Shown piece by piece: positions 13,605 to 22,052 of a stretch of 23,997 nt of DNA. The stretch is from Lactobacillaceae bacterium UBA5807 (GTDB lineage: Bacteria > Bacillota > Bacilli > Lactobacillales > Lactobacillaceae). A model generated the notes under the pieces. It searched no databases. It was not told the origin of the DNA and was given only the letters and a program-made list of their open reading frames with translations. The stretch lies in assembly GCA_002418005.1 (NCBI GenBank), contig DIDF01000079.1, forward strand, positions 1 to 23,997, written 5' to 3'. How positions within the stretch are numbered: the first letter of the stretch is position 1; every line of letters starts with the position of its first letter. A program made the translations under genes and the position numbers.

Positions 13605-14449
13605 GGTTGGCCCCCTCTTCTAAAATGCTTGTCAATGAAGGTAGCAACACTATTCAAGAAACTACCTCGATCAGGAGTCTGATGGGAATGATTCAGTTGA
13701 TCATTCAAATATTTCAAATAATCCTCTTGGGTCATTCCACGCAGTAATTCATTATTTTGGGTAATTGAAACCTCCCCAGTCTCCTCGGAGATTACGATTG
13801 TTAATGCATCAGTAATTTCCGAAATTCCGACAGCGGCTCGATGCCTAGTTCCTAATTCTTTAGGAATCAAATTACTTTGAGATAAAGGTAAGTATGCAGC
13901 AGCAACGGCAATCCGATTATCCTTAATAATTACCGCTCCATCATGAAGGGGAGTATTTGGTATGAAAATATTTATTAAAAGTTCACCAGTAACATCAGCG
14001 TCAACATTTATCCCCGTCTCAATATACTCTTCAAGTCCTGTATTCATTTGAATTGTAATCAAAGCGCCAATTCGCCTTTTTGACATATACTGAATTGCTT
14101 TATCTAACGCAGATATTAATTTCTTGTTTGCTTCATTTTCCCGATTGCTTTTCACAAAAAGAGAGCCTCGGCCTAGATGTTCAAGTCCTCTTCTAATCTC
14201 TGGCTGGAAAATAACAATCATTGCAATAACACCCCAATTAATAACCAGATCCATCGCCCAAGAGAGCATAGAAAGGCCAATAACCCCACTTATAATTCGA
14301 ACAATAATGACCAAAATAACGCCTCGGAGCAACTGAACTGCCCGGGTGCCTCGAACTAAAAGCAACAGGTTATATATTAAAAACCAGACGATTAGGATAT
14401 CGACAAGGTTTATCAAATTGCGTAATGTGAAAATTTCAGACCAAATCAT
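13601..14449 (-). CDS. cdaA: Diadenylate cyclase CdaA
   Basis: CdaA makes cyclic di-AMP from two ATP, the second messenger for potassium, osmolyte and wall balance. The 282-residue protein has three N-terminal membrane segments (about residues 12-32, 40-58 and 64-82). The DAC domain follows with its two nucleotide-binding motifs, LHDGAVII (DGA at 170-172) and GTRHRAAVG (RHR at 202-204). I place the start at ATG 14449, six bases after GAGGAG. An upstream ATG at 14479 lies inside the -10 of the promoter and cannot be on the mRNA. It is the first gene of the cdaA-cdaR-glmM operon and overlaps cdaR by 4 bases. Confidence 0.97.
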   Translation of the reverse strand: MIWSEIFTLRNLINLVDILIVWFLIYNLLLLVRGTRAVQLLRGVILVIIVRIISGVIGLSMLSWAMDLVINWGVIAMIVIFQPEIRRGLEHLGRGSLFVKSNRENEANKKLISALDKAIQYMSKRRIGALITIQMNTGLEEYIETGINVDADVTGELLINIFIPNTPLHDGAVIIKDNRIAVAAAYLPLSQSNLIPKELGTRHRAAVGISEITDALTIVISEETGEVSITQNNELLRGMTQEDYLKYLNDQLNHSHQTPDRGSFLNSVATFIDKHFRRGGQP

Positions 14450-14477
14450 ATAATTCTCCTCAATATTTCTAAAACCC

Positions 14478-14486
14478 ATTATATCA
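14478..14486 (-). promoter_or_regulatory. Extended -10 promoter of cdaA-cdaR-glmM
   Basis: On the minus strand TGATATAAT is a perfect extended -10 element. No strong -35 is seen at 17 bp, as is common for extended -10 promoters. The expected start site gives a leader of about 20 nt. Confidence 0.6.
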
Positions 14487-14633
14487 TTTGTGCTCTATTT
14501 TGTTTGAAGACATTGGCTTTGGTTCAGCAGCTATGAAGATATTTAAAGTAAATATAAAAATTACTTGTAAACAGAAAATAGTATTGGAATTTAATTTCAA
14601 AAAATAGTTTAATAGTCATTGGGAGGTTTTGTC

Positions 14634-15344
14634 GTGAATAATAGAAAAGCGTGGATAATTCGAATATGCTTTGTGACTTGGATGATCCTTCTCTGGCTTT
14701 ATCTAAAACTGCCACCGTTTAATTTTCTAATCTTAAATACATTTTTAGCCTATATTCCCATTGAATTGAGCTTTCATATTAATTCCAGGGAGCCAAAGAA
14801 TTCTTTGCTTTTTTGGATAATCTTGATTTTATGGTTAATGTTTTATCCAAACACCCCATATCTTTTGACAGACCTTTTTCATTTATCTTTATTGTCTCCC
14901 TACAATGTGGACGGAATGTTAAGACTTAACAATACAATGTGGTTTAATTTTACCTTGCTGCTTGTATCCGCATTATTTTCCGTAATCATTGGTACCTGGG
15001 GTTTAGATCAAATTTCCGGGTCAATAAAAAGTCGTTATGCGCCAAAATCAAAATGGTTAAAGCCAATTCTTGTCATCATTTTAACCACCTTATCTTCGGT
15101 AGGAATATTTATTGGCAGGTTTTTGAGAATCCATACTGTTTATCTTTTTATAACTCCCATGATGTTTGTCAAACCCTTATTAGATATGTGGAACGAAAAA
15201 ACCTTAGTATTTATTTTTCTGCTAACATTTGTCCAACTAGTTTTGTACAGCTGCTTAAAATTTGTTTCTTTTGATTATCAAACTCAAAACCAAATAACAT
15301 CAAAAAAGATCGAAAACCCGGAAGATAAACTTCTTAAAAAATGA
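14634..15344 (+). CDS. DUF1361 family membrane protein
   Basis: The 236-residue protein has about six to seven hydrophobic segments. The motif FYPNTPYLLTDLFHL (residues about 70-84), the later W-F-N-F segment and the GIFIGRFLRIHT segment identify the DUF1361 family, polytopic membrane proteins of unknown function found in lactic acid bacteria. The charged C-terminal tail is cytosolic. The start is GTG 14634, seven bases after GGGAGG; a TTG at 14619 would overlap that site. The region from about 14611 resembles the initiation region of the LicD-type gene. It is a single-gene transcript between divergent cdaA and convergent antiporter genes. No -35/-10 pair of good quality is visible upstream. 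Function is not predicted. Confidence 0.85.
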   Translation: MNNRKAWIIRICFVTWMILLWLYLKLPPFNFLILNTFLAYIPIELSFHINSREPKNSLLFWIILILWLMFYPNTPYLLTDLFHLSLLSPYNVDGMLRLNNTMWFNFTLLLVSALFSVIIGTWGLDQISGSIKSRYAPKSKWLKPILVIILTTLSSVGIFIGRFLRIHTVYLFITPMMFVKPLLDMWNEKTLVFIFLLTFVQLVLYSCLKFVSFDYQTQNQITSKKIENPEDKLLKK

Positions 15345-15361
15345 CGGGTTCGATCTTTTTT
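15302..15361. terminator. Bidirectional terminator between DUF1361 and antiporter genes
   Basis: AAAAAAGATCGAA-A-ACCCG (15302-15320) pairs with CGGGT-TCGATCTTTTTT (15345-15361), with one bulge and a loop of 24 bases. T-runs occur in both directions. It overlaps the last codons of the DUF1361 gene. Confidence 0.85.
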
Positions 15362-17456
15362 ATTCTTCATTTTGATAATCCATTATCAAAACAGCTTCTG
15401 AATAATTAATATATTGACGGAGGCGAGCAGCCATTGCCCAATCAATTTCACCTTGTTCAAGAAGAATCTGAACCCCTTCTCTTTGGGCAGCAAGAGCCTT
15501 GATTCTGAGATTTTGCATATTGTTATTATGAGCTTTGGAAATTTTTTTGGAATGTGCTTTGGCAATTTCAATCTGGTTTCTATAATGTACTACAAGGTGA
15601 TAAATTGACTGAGAATTAAACCGACTACCGACAATATCTTTTCTATCAAAGTATTTAGAGAGTTCAGATATTGCTTGCTTGAAACCTTCTCGTTGAATCA
15701 AAGAAAGGTCGTCAGTAATTTTTTTATAAGTTCGCCGGTTAAAAATCATCAAAATCAAATTTTTGATCCTGACGATTTTTTGAAACTGAACATTGTTAAC
15801 TCTGGCTTTACCACTTGCAACTTTCATCAAACGTTTTTCAACCTTATCCAGTCGTTTATAAGCAATTAAATATGCTGATTTAGAAATTTCTTTTTTGGAA
15901 AAAAGCTGCCTCAAAGATTTCATTTCTCCATTTAAAGCAACTCTTCTAAGGGCGACCTCATCATCAATAACTGAATTTGTTTTGCTATCAGATTGATTCT
16001 TTATCTCAAGTTGGCGAATCATAAATTGGTAATCCAAAATCAAGTCATAAGCTTCTTTAGTGTTGTCCGGACGCCGATTCTCTTCAATATTTTGAACCGC
16101 CAATTTCATAATATAAATGCGAGCTTGATCTTCGGAAACGTAACTGGCGGTTCGCTTACCTGCTGTTTCTTCAACATCCGAACCATTGCTAGCACGAGTT
16201 AACAAAGGCGTCTTATCTTCTGAAACTAACGGTAAAGTAATTGTGGCAACAACAAGACTGATAATGATGACAATTGCCGCTATAAACAAGGCCAAAGATC
16301 TGGATGGAAATGCTCTGCCACCATTAATTGTTAACGGAATTGACAGGACACCAGCCATTGTAATAGCTCCTCTAACTCCAGACAGACCAGCTAGTAAAGA
16401 ATTTCTGAAAGGAAATTTCTTATCCTCCAAATTCCCCCGAATGGCTCTAGATATTTGGTAACCAAAAATCCATAAGACCCGGATAACAAAAAGAATCAAC
16501 CAACAAATTACTGAAATACCAAAGGCTAATAAAGTATTGATATTGTTGTCAGAAATGACGTGATTGGTTGCAAAAGGTAATTCACTACCTAAAATCACAA
16601 AAACAATTCCATTTAATATATATATGATAATATCCCAAGTCTTTTCGCTGACCAGAGTTAATTCTGGACGCCCTTGTTCAGGAACAGATCCATAAAGATG
16701 AGCAAAAATTCCTCCTGTAACTACGGCAATAAGCCCAGATGCATGAAGAAAATCTTCAGTAATTAAATAAATAACAAAAGGAGTAGTAATCTGCAACACA
16801 GTATTAAAAATTAAATCATTTATACCCTGTTGATAAAGCCAATTTTGAATAAAAAGAATTATCGCCATCAATAGTAAGCCAACTAAAAACCCCACAATGC
16901 TAATATAAAAGAAATCTAAGGTTGCAGCCTTAATCGAAAAAACACCGGTTACTGTTGCGGCAATCGCATATTTAAATGCAATTAACCCGCTGGCATCATT
17001 AATCAGACTTTCACCATTAACAATATGCATAACATCTTCAGGAAGTTTAGTCTTTTTAGCTATTGATTGAACAGCAACCGGATCGGTTGGTGAAAGAATC
17101 GCGGCCAAAGCAAAACTAACCGAAAATGGCATAGTTGGAATTACTAAATGAAATAATAGACCGCCTAAAATGGTAGTTAAAAACACAAGAATGACCGCAT
17201 TGGCTAAAATTGGTCCCTTAAGTTTCCACAATTCTCTCTTCGGAAATCGCCGACCATCATTAAAAAGAAGCGGTGCAATAAACAATAGCAAAAACCAGTC
17301 AGTGTTCAAAGGAATTGAGAAACGGCTAAATAAAGCCAAAACCAAACCCAATCCAATTTGAATCAAACTAACTGGTATTGAAGGAATAAAGTGACTAATC
17401 ACATTTGAAAATAAAACCAGTGATATTAAAAGTATCACCGATACGACAATATGCAC
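15360..17456 (-). CDS. Sodium/proton antiporter, CPA1 (NhaP-like) family
   Basis: This 698-residue protein has about 12 membrane segments in the first 420 residues and a long cytosolic tail of about 270 residues. Family motifs are LSPTDPVAV (121-129) and GESLINDASG (148-157), with the ion-binding Asn-Asp pair at 153-154, as in cation:proton antiporters of the CPA1 group. It probably expels Na+ (or K+) against protons. The tail is helical and basic, and I see no clear TrkA-C/RCK domain, so c-di-AMP control cannot be claimed. The start is GTG 17456, 7 bases after AAGGGTG. That site begins at the stop codon of murB, only 12 bases upstream, so the two genes form one transcript with likely coupled translation. 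Confidence 0.92.
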   Translation of the reverse strand: MHIVVSVILLISLVLFSNVISHFIPSIPVSLIQIGLGLVLALFSRFSIPLNTDWFLLLFIAPLLFNDGRRFPKRELWKLKGPILANAVILVFLTTILGGLLFHLVIPTMPFSVSFALAAILSPTDPVAVQSIAKKTKLPEDVMHIVNGESLINDASGLIAFKYAIAATVTGVFSIKAATLDFFYISIVGFLVGLLLMAIILFIQNWLYQQGINDLIFNTVLQITTPFVIYLITEDFLHASGLIAVVTGGIFAHLYGSVPEQGRPELTLVSEKTWDIIIYILNGIVFVILGSELPFATNHVISDNNINTLLAFGISVICWLILFVIRVLWIFGYQISRAIRGNLEDKKFPFRNSLLAGLSGVRGAITMAGVLSIPLTINGGRAFPSRSLALFIAAIVIIISLVVATITLPLVSEDKTPLLTRASNGSDVEETAGKRTASYVSEDQARIYIMKLAVQNIEENRRPDNTKEAYDLILDYQFMIRQLEIKNQSDSKTNSVIDDEVALRRVALNGEMKSLRQLFSKKEISKSAYLIAYKRLDKVEKRLMKVASGKARVNNVQFQKIVRIKNLILMIFNRRTYKKITDDLSLIQREGFKQAISELSKYFDRKDIVGSRFNSQSIYHLVVHYRNQIEIAKAHSKKISKAHNNNMQNLRIKALAAQREGVQILLEQGEIDWAMAARLRQYINYSEAVLIMDYQNEE

Positions 17457-17468
17457 TGGATCACACCC

Positions 17469-18392
17469 TTACTTTTCTAAATTCTCACCAATAATTCTAA
17501 CTTCTGTGTGTAAATGAACTCCAAATTTAGAATAAACAGTCTCTTGAACATGATGAATAACATTTAAATAATCTGTCGCGGTAGCGTGATCAATATTAAC
17601 AATAAAACCGGCATGTTTTAAGGATACTTGAGCCCCACCAATTTGGAATCCTTGAAGATCTGAATCATGGATTAGTTTACCGGCAAAATAGCCTTTGGGG
17701 CGCTTAAAAACACTTCCACATGAAGGCAGGTCCAGTGGCTGCTTAGAAGCTCGCAAAGCATTAAAATGATCCATCTTTGCTTGAATTTTAATTCCATCAC
17801 CAGAAGTTAAACTAAACGTGGCTTCCAAGACAATTTGTTTATTTTCCTGAACACTGCAATGACGATAGGAAAAGTCTAGCTGTTCATGGTTCAAAGTTTC
17901 AATTGTTCCATCTAAATTTAAAACCGTACTGGAAGAAACAACATCGGCAATCATCCCTCCATAAGCACCGGCATTCATGAACACCGCGCCACCGACACTG
18001 CCGGGGATTCCAGCAGCCCATTCACTTCCAGAAAGGGAATTTTTTTGAGCAGCTTTAGTAACGTCAATTAAGGCTGCTCCCGATTGAGCCACTACACTAT
18101 TTCCTTCAATATTAATTTGATTCATTTTGGTCAAAATCATGGTCAAGCCACGAATTCCCCCGTCTTTTACGATTAAATTGCTAGCGTTACCAATGACTGT
18201 AACTGGAATTTTATGGCTATTAGCATACTTCAAAAGATCTTGAACTTCTTTAACAGAACCAGGAAATGCTAAAATATCTGCCGGACCCCCAGTTTTGGTA
18301 TGAGTGTATTTCGACAACGATTCATTTAAAAGAATTTCAATTTTTGGGTACTCAGAAACCATTGTTGAATAACTTTCAGTAACGTTTTCCAT
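17469..18392 (-). CDS. murB: UDP-N-acetylenolpyruvoylglucosamine reductase
   Basis: MurB reduces UDP-GlcNAc-enolpyruvate to UDP-MurNAc with NADPH and bound FAD, in the cytosolic phase of peptidoglycan synthesis. The 307-residue protein has the FAD-binding VIGNASNLIV (67-76) and GIPGSVGGAV (128-137), the FSYRHC element (174-179), the active-site serine in PSCGSVFKRP (223-232, Ser227) and a C-terminal HTEVRIIG with the conserved Glu297. It lacks the extra Tyr-loop of the E. coli form, so it belongs to the shorter type II group usual in Firmicutes. GGAGAG precedes ATG 18392. It is followed at once by the antiporter gene. Confidence 0.97.
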   Translation of the reverse strand: MENVTESYSTMVSEYPKIEILLNESLSKYTHTKTGGPADILAFPGSVKEVQDLLKYANSHKIPVTVIGNASNLIVKDGGIRGLTMILTKMNQINIEGNSVVAQSGAALIDVTKAAQKNSLSGSEWAAGIPGSVGGAVFMNAGAYGGMIADVVSSSTVLNLDGTIETLNHEQLDFSYRHCSVQENKQIVLEATFSLTSGDGIKIQAKMDHFNALRASKQPLDLPSCGSVFKRPKGYFAGKLIHDSDLQGFQIGGAQVSLKHAGFIVNIDHATATDYLNVIHHVQETVYSKFGVHLHTEVRIIGENLEK

Positions 18393-18474
18393 TATTGTCT
18401 CTCCATTTCAAATGCTTATATAAGTATATTAACACGAAAAAATTGTTAAATGGTGAATTGGACAGGCAGTTGGG

Positions 18475-18503
18475 TTGCCTTTTTAGTTTGTGGTTTGTAC
18501 AAT
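18475..18503 (+). promoter_or_regulatory. Promoter of the exonuclease gene
   Basis: TTGCCT (18475-18480) and TACAAT (18498-18503) are separated by 17 bp, 25 bases before the start codon. Confidence 0.65.
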
Positions 18504-18528
18504 ATCATTATGAATTGAGGTGGAAAAC

Positions 18529-19062
18529 ATGAATTTTGTTGCAATGGATTTTGAAACAGCAAATGCTAAACGAGCTAGTGCTTGCTCATTAGCCTTGGCA
18601 GTAGTCCGGAACAATCAAGTCACACACGAATTTTATTCTCTAATAAATCCAGAAACTAATTTTGACTGGCGAAATATTAAAATCCACGGCATTCATTCAA
18701 AAGACGTTGAATTGGCCCCAACTTTCCCTGAGATTTGGCAGCATATTAAGCCTTTATTTGAAGTAGATAAATTGGTAGTTGCTCACAATGCATCCTTTGA
18801 TAACAGCGTTTTAAAAAGAACTTTAGAGAGATACAGCATAAAACCACCTCATTACTTGACCATTGATACTTTAAGAACATCCAAACAATTTTATCCTCAA
18901 TTACAAAACCACAAATTAAACACCTTATGTGACATTTTAAACATCACCCTTGAACATCACCATAATGCCTTAGATGACAGTGTCGCCTGTGCGAATATTC
19001 TTTTAACTCAACAACAACAATTTGGCGATTCTGCGCTTATGCCATTTGTTAAAGCAATTTAG
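18529..19062 (+). CDS. DnaQ-like 3'-5' exonuclease (DEDDh)
   Basis: The 177-residue protein is a single DEDDh exonuclease domain. The metal ligands are visible: MDFET (Asp7, Glu9), HNASFD (Asp91) and HNALDD (His145, Asp150). It resembles stand-alone proteins related to the proofreading epsilon domain of DNA polymerase III, rather than the polymerase PolC itself. It may trim DNA or RNA ends; the substrate is not known. I chose ATG 18529, six bases after GAGGTG. A GTG at 18520 overlaps the binding site. It has its own promoter and a strong terminator and is divergent from murB. Confidence 0.9.
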   Translation: MNFVAMDFETANAKRASACSLALAVVRNNQVTHEFYSLINPETNFDWRNIKIHGIHSKDVELAPTFPEIWQHIKPLFEVDKLVVAHNASFDNSVLKRTLERYSIKPPHYLTIDTLRTSKQFYPQLQNHKLNTLCDILNITLEHHHNALDDSVACANILLTQQQQFGDSALMPFVKAI

Positions 19063-19073
19063 CACCAAAAAAT

Positions 19074-19122
19074 AATTCAGACTTTTTCTTGCTTAAGTTT
19101 AAGAAAAAGTTTGAATTTTTTA
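19074..19122 (+). terminator. Terminator of the exonuclease gene
   Basis: A 17-bp stem AATTCAGACTTTTTCTT/AAGAAAAAGTTTGAATT (one G-T pair; 19074-19090, 19101-19117) is followed by T's. The complementary A-run may also serve the convergent GNAT gene. Confidence 0.88.
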
Positions 19123-19171
19123 TTTTGAAAAAAATATTGATCCTCAATCATTAAAAGTTTAAAAATTATTT

Positions 19172-19666
19172 TTATTTAGAAGAATCTAAAGGCAACAGCA
19201 TTTCGTAGATTAAACCATGAGGAGAATTCTTTTTATCAATTATTTCAAATCTATTTTGTTTATAAAGGTGAACAGCAGGAAGATTGTTTGTATAAACTTC
19301 CAAATATAAGGAATCCAAATTGCTATAATTTACTCCCCAGTCAATAGCTAGCTGAAGAAGATTGCTTCCAATTGTCATTCTTTGATATTGCTTGAGTACT
19401 GCAATGCCCACTTCACCTTGATGATCTTGCTTTTCCCAAATCGTAATAATTCCAATTAAGTCTTCACCAATGGCCGCAACTGCCATCAATTTTTCTTTTG
19501 AGTGATTCATTAAATCAATTTGTTTTGCTTCAGTGGTCGGCGAAATTTCTTTAATATTAGAATCAACAAAAAAAGTCTTTGTTTGTTTTTCCAAATTAGC
19601 TAATAAATCTAAAACTTTTTGACTTTCCTTTGGCTCAGCAAGACGAAATTCCACTTGTTTGCTCAT
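19172..19666 (-). CDS. GNAT-family N-acetyltransferase
   Basis: The 164-residue protein has the acetyl-CoA-binding core of the GNAT fold: a beta strand ending GEVGIAV (84-90), then the pyrophosphate loop QYQRMTIGS (93-101) and a helix. LYLEVYTNNLPAVHLYKQNRF shows motif B, with the N-x-x-A-x-x-L-Y-x-x-x-G/R-F pattern. The substrate (small molecule, antibiotic or protein N-terminus) cannot be told. RimI is often next to tsaE in Firmicutes, but this protein is longer and its N-terminus differs, so I do not call it RimI. Its ATG overlaps the tsaE stop by 4 bases (ATGA, 19663-19666), so it is translationally coupled to tsaE. Confidence 0.88.
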   Translation of the reverse strand: MSKQVEFRLAEPKESQKVLDLLANLEKQTKTFFVDSNIKEISPTTEAKQIDLMNHSKEKLMAVAAIGEDLIGIITIWEKQDHQGEVGIAVLKQYQRMTIGSNLLQLAIDWGVNYSNLDSLYLEVYTNNLPAVHLYKQNRFEIIDKKNSPHGLIYEMLLPLDSSK

Positions 19667-20139
19667 TTCTTTTCACCAAGAATTTGTTCAATTATTTTCG
19701 AAAATCTGGCATCATCTGATTCAAAGGTAATATTACGAAAATTTTCACCTTTCTTGTCATCTCTTTGAAAAATAATTCTTAAATAAACTTTAGGCAAAGC
19801 ATCTGCCACAAATTTAGACCATTCAACTACACTTACGCCGTCACCGTTAAAATACTCGTCTAAGCCAAGTTCATCAGCACTTCCATCTTCTAGGCGATAA
19901 ATGTCCATATGATAAAGGGGGATTCTTCCTTGAGGGTATTCGCGAATAATGGTAAACGTAGGGCTTCTAACTGGCCGTTTTATTCCCAGACCTTTGGCTA
20001 GTCCTTTGGTAAAAGTTGTTTTTCCAGCTCCCAAATCTCCATCCAGAAGAATTACGTCCTTTGGTTGAAGAAAATTTGATAATTTGTTTCCCAGCTGCAT
20101 TGTCTCTTCAGGGCTGAAAACTATTAATGATTTTTTCAA
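19663..20139 (-). CDS. tsaE: tRNA threonylcarbamoyladenosine biosynthesis ATPase TsaE
   Basis: TsaE is the small ATPase that works with TsaB and TsaD to make t6A37 in ANN-decoding tRNAs, which include the tRNA-Asn encoded here. The 158 residues carry Walker A GDLGAGKTT (34-42), the switch SPTF (59-62), HMDIYRL (77-83) and VEWSKF (105-110), all family marks. The start is TTG at 20137-20139, with GAGGTG about 6 bases upstream; no ATG fits. It follows pta after about 80 bases that contain a weak hairpin, and it overlaps the GNAT gene. Confidence 0.96.
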   Translation of the reverse strand: MKKSLIVFSPEETMQLGNKLSNFLQPKDVILLDGDLGAGKTTFTKGLAKGLGIKRPVRSPTFTIIREYPQGRIPLYHMDIYRLEDGSADELGLDEYFNGDGVSVVEWSKFVADALPKVYLRIIFQRDDKKGENFRNITFESDDARFSKIIEQILGEKK

Positions 20140-20152
20140 AATATCACCTCAT

Positions 20153-20190
20153 GTAAAATAAAGGTCGCCCAAGTAATTATGGTCGACCTT
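20153..20190 (-). terminator. Hairpin between pta and tsaE
   Basis: On the minus strand AAGGTCGACC and GGGCGACCTT (20181-20190, 20161-20170) pair with one internal mismatch and are followed by TATTTT. The T-run is interrupted, so some read-through into tsaE is expected. Confidence 0.55.
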
Positions 20191-20218
20191 AGACTCTTAT
20201 TTATTTTAACAGATTTCA

Positions 20219-21199
20219 CTAATCCTGTAATGATTGGGCAGCAGTGATAATCGCAACCTTGTAAACGTCCTCTTCATTGCTCCCACGAGAAAGATCAGAA
20301 ACTGGTTTAGCCATTCCTTGAAGAATTGGGCCAATAGCTTCGAATCCACCAAATCTTTGAGCAATCTTGTAGCCAATATTTCCTGACTGAAGTTCAGGAA
20401 AAATAAAGACATTTGCATGACCGGCAACTTTAGAACCTGGAGCTTTTCGTTCACCAACTTCTGGAACAAAGGAAGCATCAAACTGAAGCTCACCATCAAT
20501 AGGAATATCAGGAGCTTTCTGCTGAGCAAGTTTAGTAGCTTCTTGAACCTTAGTAACCATATCTCCCTTTGCAGAGCCCTTTGTTGAAAAACTAAGTAAA
20601 GCAACTTTAGGATCAATATCAAATGTTTTAGCAATCTTAGCACTTTCAACCGCAATCTCAGCCAAACTAGCTGCATCAGGATCCAAATTGATCGCACAAT
20701 CAGCAAACAAATAACGCTGATCACCTTTCTGCATAATAAAAGAGCCACTAATTAACTTAACCCCAGGTTTTGTCTTGATAATTTGAAGAGCTGGTCTAAC
20801 AGTATCACCAGTTGGATGATTAGCTCCAGAAACCATACCATCTGCTTCTCCCATATAAACCAAGGTAGTTCCATAATAATTAGGGTCAGTTAGCCACTTG
20901 TGAGCAAGTTGCGAATCTGTTTTGCCCTTTCGTCTTTGAACAATCGCATCAGCCATTTTGTCAATAACATCAGCAGGTTGATTTTGAAAATCAATCAATT
21001 TTAGATCACTAATATCAATTCCAGCTTTACTGGCAACAGAATCAACTTCGGCCTTAGCGCCCAAAATGATTGGTTCAATTAAACCATCTTTTTTTAGTCG
21101 CGAAGCTGCCCCGAGAATTCTGACATCATTGCCTTCAGGAAAAACAATACTAATTTTTTTGCCGCTGATCTTTTGCTTCAGACTATCAAATAAATCCAT
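20219..21199 (-). CDS. pta: Phosphate acetyltransferase
   Basis: Pta interconverts acetyl-CoA and acetyl phosphate, the step that feeds acetate kinase for ATP or supplies acetyl-CoA. The 326-residue length is that of the short bacterial form. Features are KISIVFPEGNDVRIL near the N-terminus, YMGEADGMVSGANHPTGDTVRP (about residues 116-137), which forms the CoA/phosphate site, and the C-terminal IFPELQSGNIGYKI and FGGFEAIGPILQG. I chose ATG 21199, eight bases after GAGGAGG. A longer frame from TTG 21226 starts before that site. It follows ung after 40 bases on the same strand. The ung-pta-tsaE order is common in lactobacilli. Confidence 0.97.
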   Translation of the reverse strand: MDLFDSLKQKISGKKISIVFPEGNDVRILGAASRLKKDGLIEPIILGAKAEVDSVASKAGIDISDLKLIDFQNQPADVIDKMADAIVQRRKGKTDSQLAHKWLTDPNYYGTTLVYMGEADGMVSGANHPTGDTVRPALQIIKTKPGVKLISGSFIMQKGDQRYLFADCAINLDPDAASLAEIAVESAKIAKTFDIDPKVALLSFSTKGSAKGDMVTKVQEATKLAQQKAPDIPIDGELQFDASFVPEVGERKAPGSKVAGHANVFIFPELQSGNIGYKIAQRFGGFEAIGPILQGMAKPVSDLSRGSNEEDVYKVAIITAAQSLQD

Positions 21200-21239
21200 T
21201 AGAAAATCCTCCTCTAGTAACAACAATTTAAAACCAAGT

Positions 21240-21944
21240 TTATGAATTCTTCAAAGACTCTTTGCCAACTTTTTCAGGAAGCTGCCAATTAATCGGCGTT
21301 TCCCCCATTGCCTCCAAAGCTTCATTAGTTTTGGAAAATGGTTTTGAGCCAAAGAACCCTCGATTTGCTGACAATGGGCTTGGATGAGCTGACTGGATAA
21401 CAATGTTGGTTGTTGTATCAATTAAAGAAATCTTGTCCCTGGCTGCTCGTCCCCAAAGAATAAACACTACCGGTTTATCCCTTTGTGAAAGTTTCTTGAT
21501 TGCTGCATCGGTTAATTGTTCCCAACCTTTACCTTTATGCGAGAACGCTTGACCATTTCTGACCGTCAAAACAGAGTTTAAAAGAAGGACTCCTTGTTTT
21601 GCCCAACTAGTTAGGTCCCCGTGGTCCACGGGTTTAATTCCTAGATCAGATTGTAATTCCTTATAGATATTTATTAACGAAGGCGGAATTTTAGTCCCCG
21701 GTGCAACCGAAAAACTTAAACCCTGAGCTTGGCCAGGCTCATGGTATGGATCTTGGCCAAGAATAACAACTTTTACCTTACTAAAAGGAGTTAGTTGAAA
21801 TGCTTCATAAATATTATTCATGTCTGGATGAATATTGTAATGAGAATATTCAAAGACCAGAAATTTTCTGAGCTGTTGATAATAAGATTTTTCAAATTCT
21901 GGTTTTAAAATTTCCCACCAGTCATTTTTTATAAACGGTTTCAT
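21240..21944 (-). CDS. ung: Uracil-DNA glycosylase (family 1)
   Basis: Ung removes uracil from DNA, the first step of base excision repair after cytosine deamination or dUTP misincorporation. The 234-residue protein has the catalytic water-activating loop GQDPYH (63-68, Asp65) followed by EPGQAQGLSFS, the LLLNSVLTV strand (120-128) with the uracil-binding Asn, and the leucine loop HPSPLSANRG (187-196, catalytic His187). The start is ATG 21944, six bases after GAGGTG; the in-frame TTG at 21953 is too close to that site. It is the first gene of the ung-pta-tsaE-GNAT run. Confidence 0.98.
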   Translation of the reverse strand: MKPFIKNDWWEILKPEFEKSYYQQLRKFLVFEYSHYNIHPDMNNIYEAFQLTPFSKVKVVILGQDPYHEPGQAQGLSFSVAPGTKIPPSLINIYKELQSDLGIKPVDHGDLTSWAKQGVLLLNSVLTVRNGQAFSHKGKGWEQLTDAAIKKLSQRDKPVVFILWGRAARDKISLIDTTTNIVIQSAHPSPLSANRGFFGSKPFSKTNEALEAMGETPINWQLPEKVGKESLKNS

Positions 21945-21963
21945 TACTAACACCTCAACGTTT

Positions 21964-21972
21964 ATTGTACCA
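21964..21972 (-). promoter_or_regulatory. Extended -10 promoter of ung
   Basis: On the minus strand TGGTACAAT has the TGn extension before TACAAT; the -35 at 17 bp is poor. It lies about 20 bases before the start codon. Confidence 0.5.
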
Positions 21973-22013
21973 TAGATTTTTCAAATAACATGGAAGTAAA
22001 AAGCTACACTCCG

Positions 22014-22022
22014 TGTTAGAAT
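22014..22022 (+). promoter_or_regulatory. Extended -10 promoter of the 22053-22583 gene
   Basis: TGTTAGAAT has the TGn extension before TAGAAT and lies 30 bases before the ATG. The -35 is not recognisable. Confidence 0.5.
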
Positions 22023-22052
22023 AGACTAAAATGTTAAAAAGGATTTGGGGCA

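Noticed and set aside
16186..17361. Several plus-strand ORFs inside the antiporter gene
   Set aside because: They are antisense shadows without ribosome binding sites or recognisable domains.
20206..20748. 180-codon leucine-rich minus-strand ORF in the pta region
   Set aside because: It is in another frame of pta; its leucine-rich repetitive composition is typical of a frame shadow, and pta motifs are intact in the other frame.
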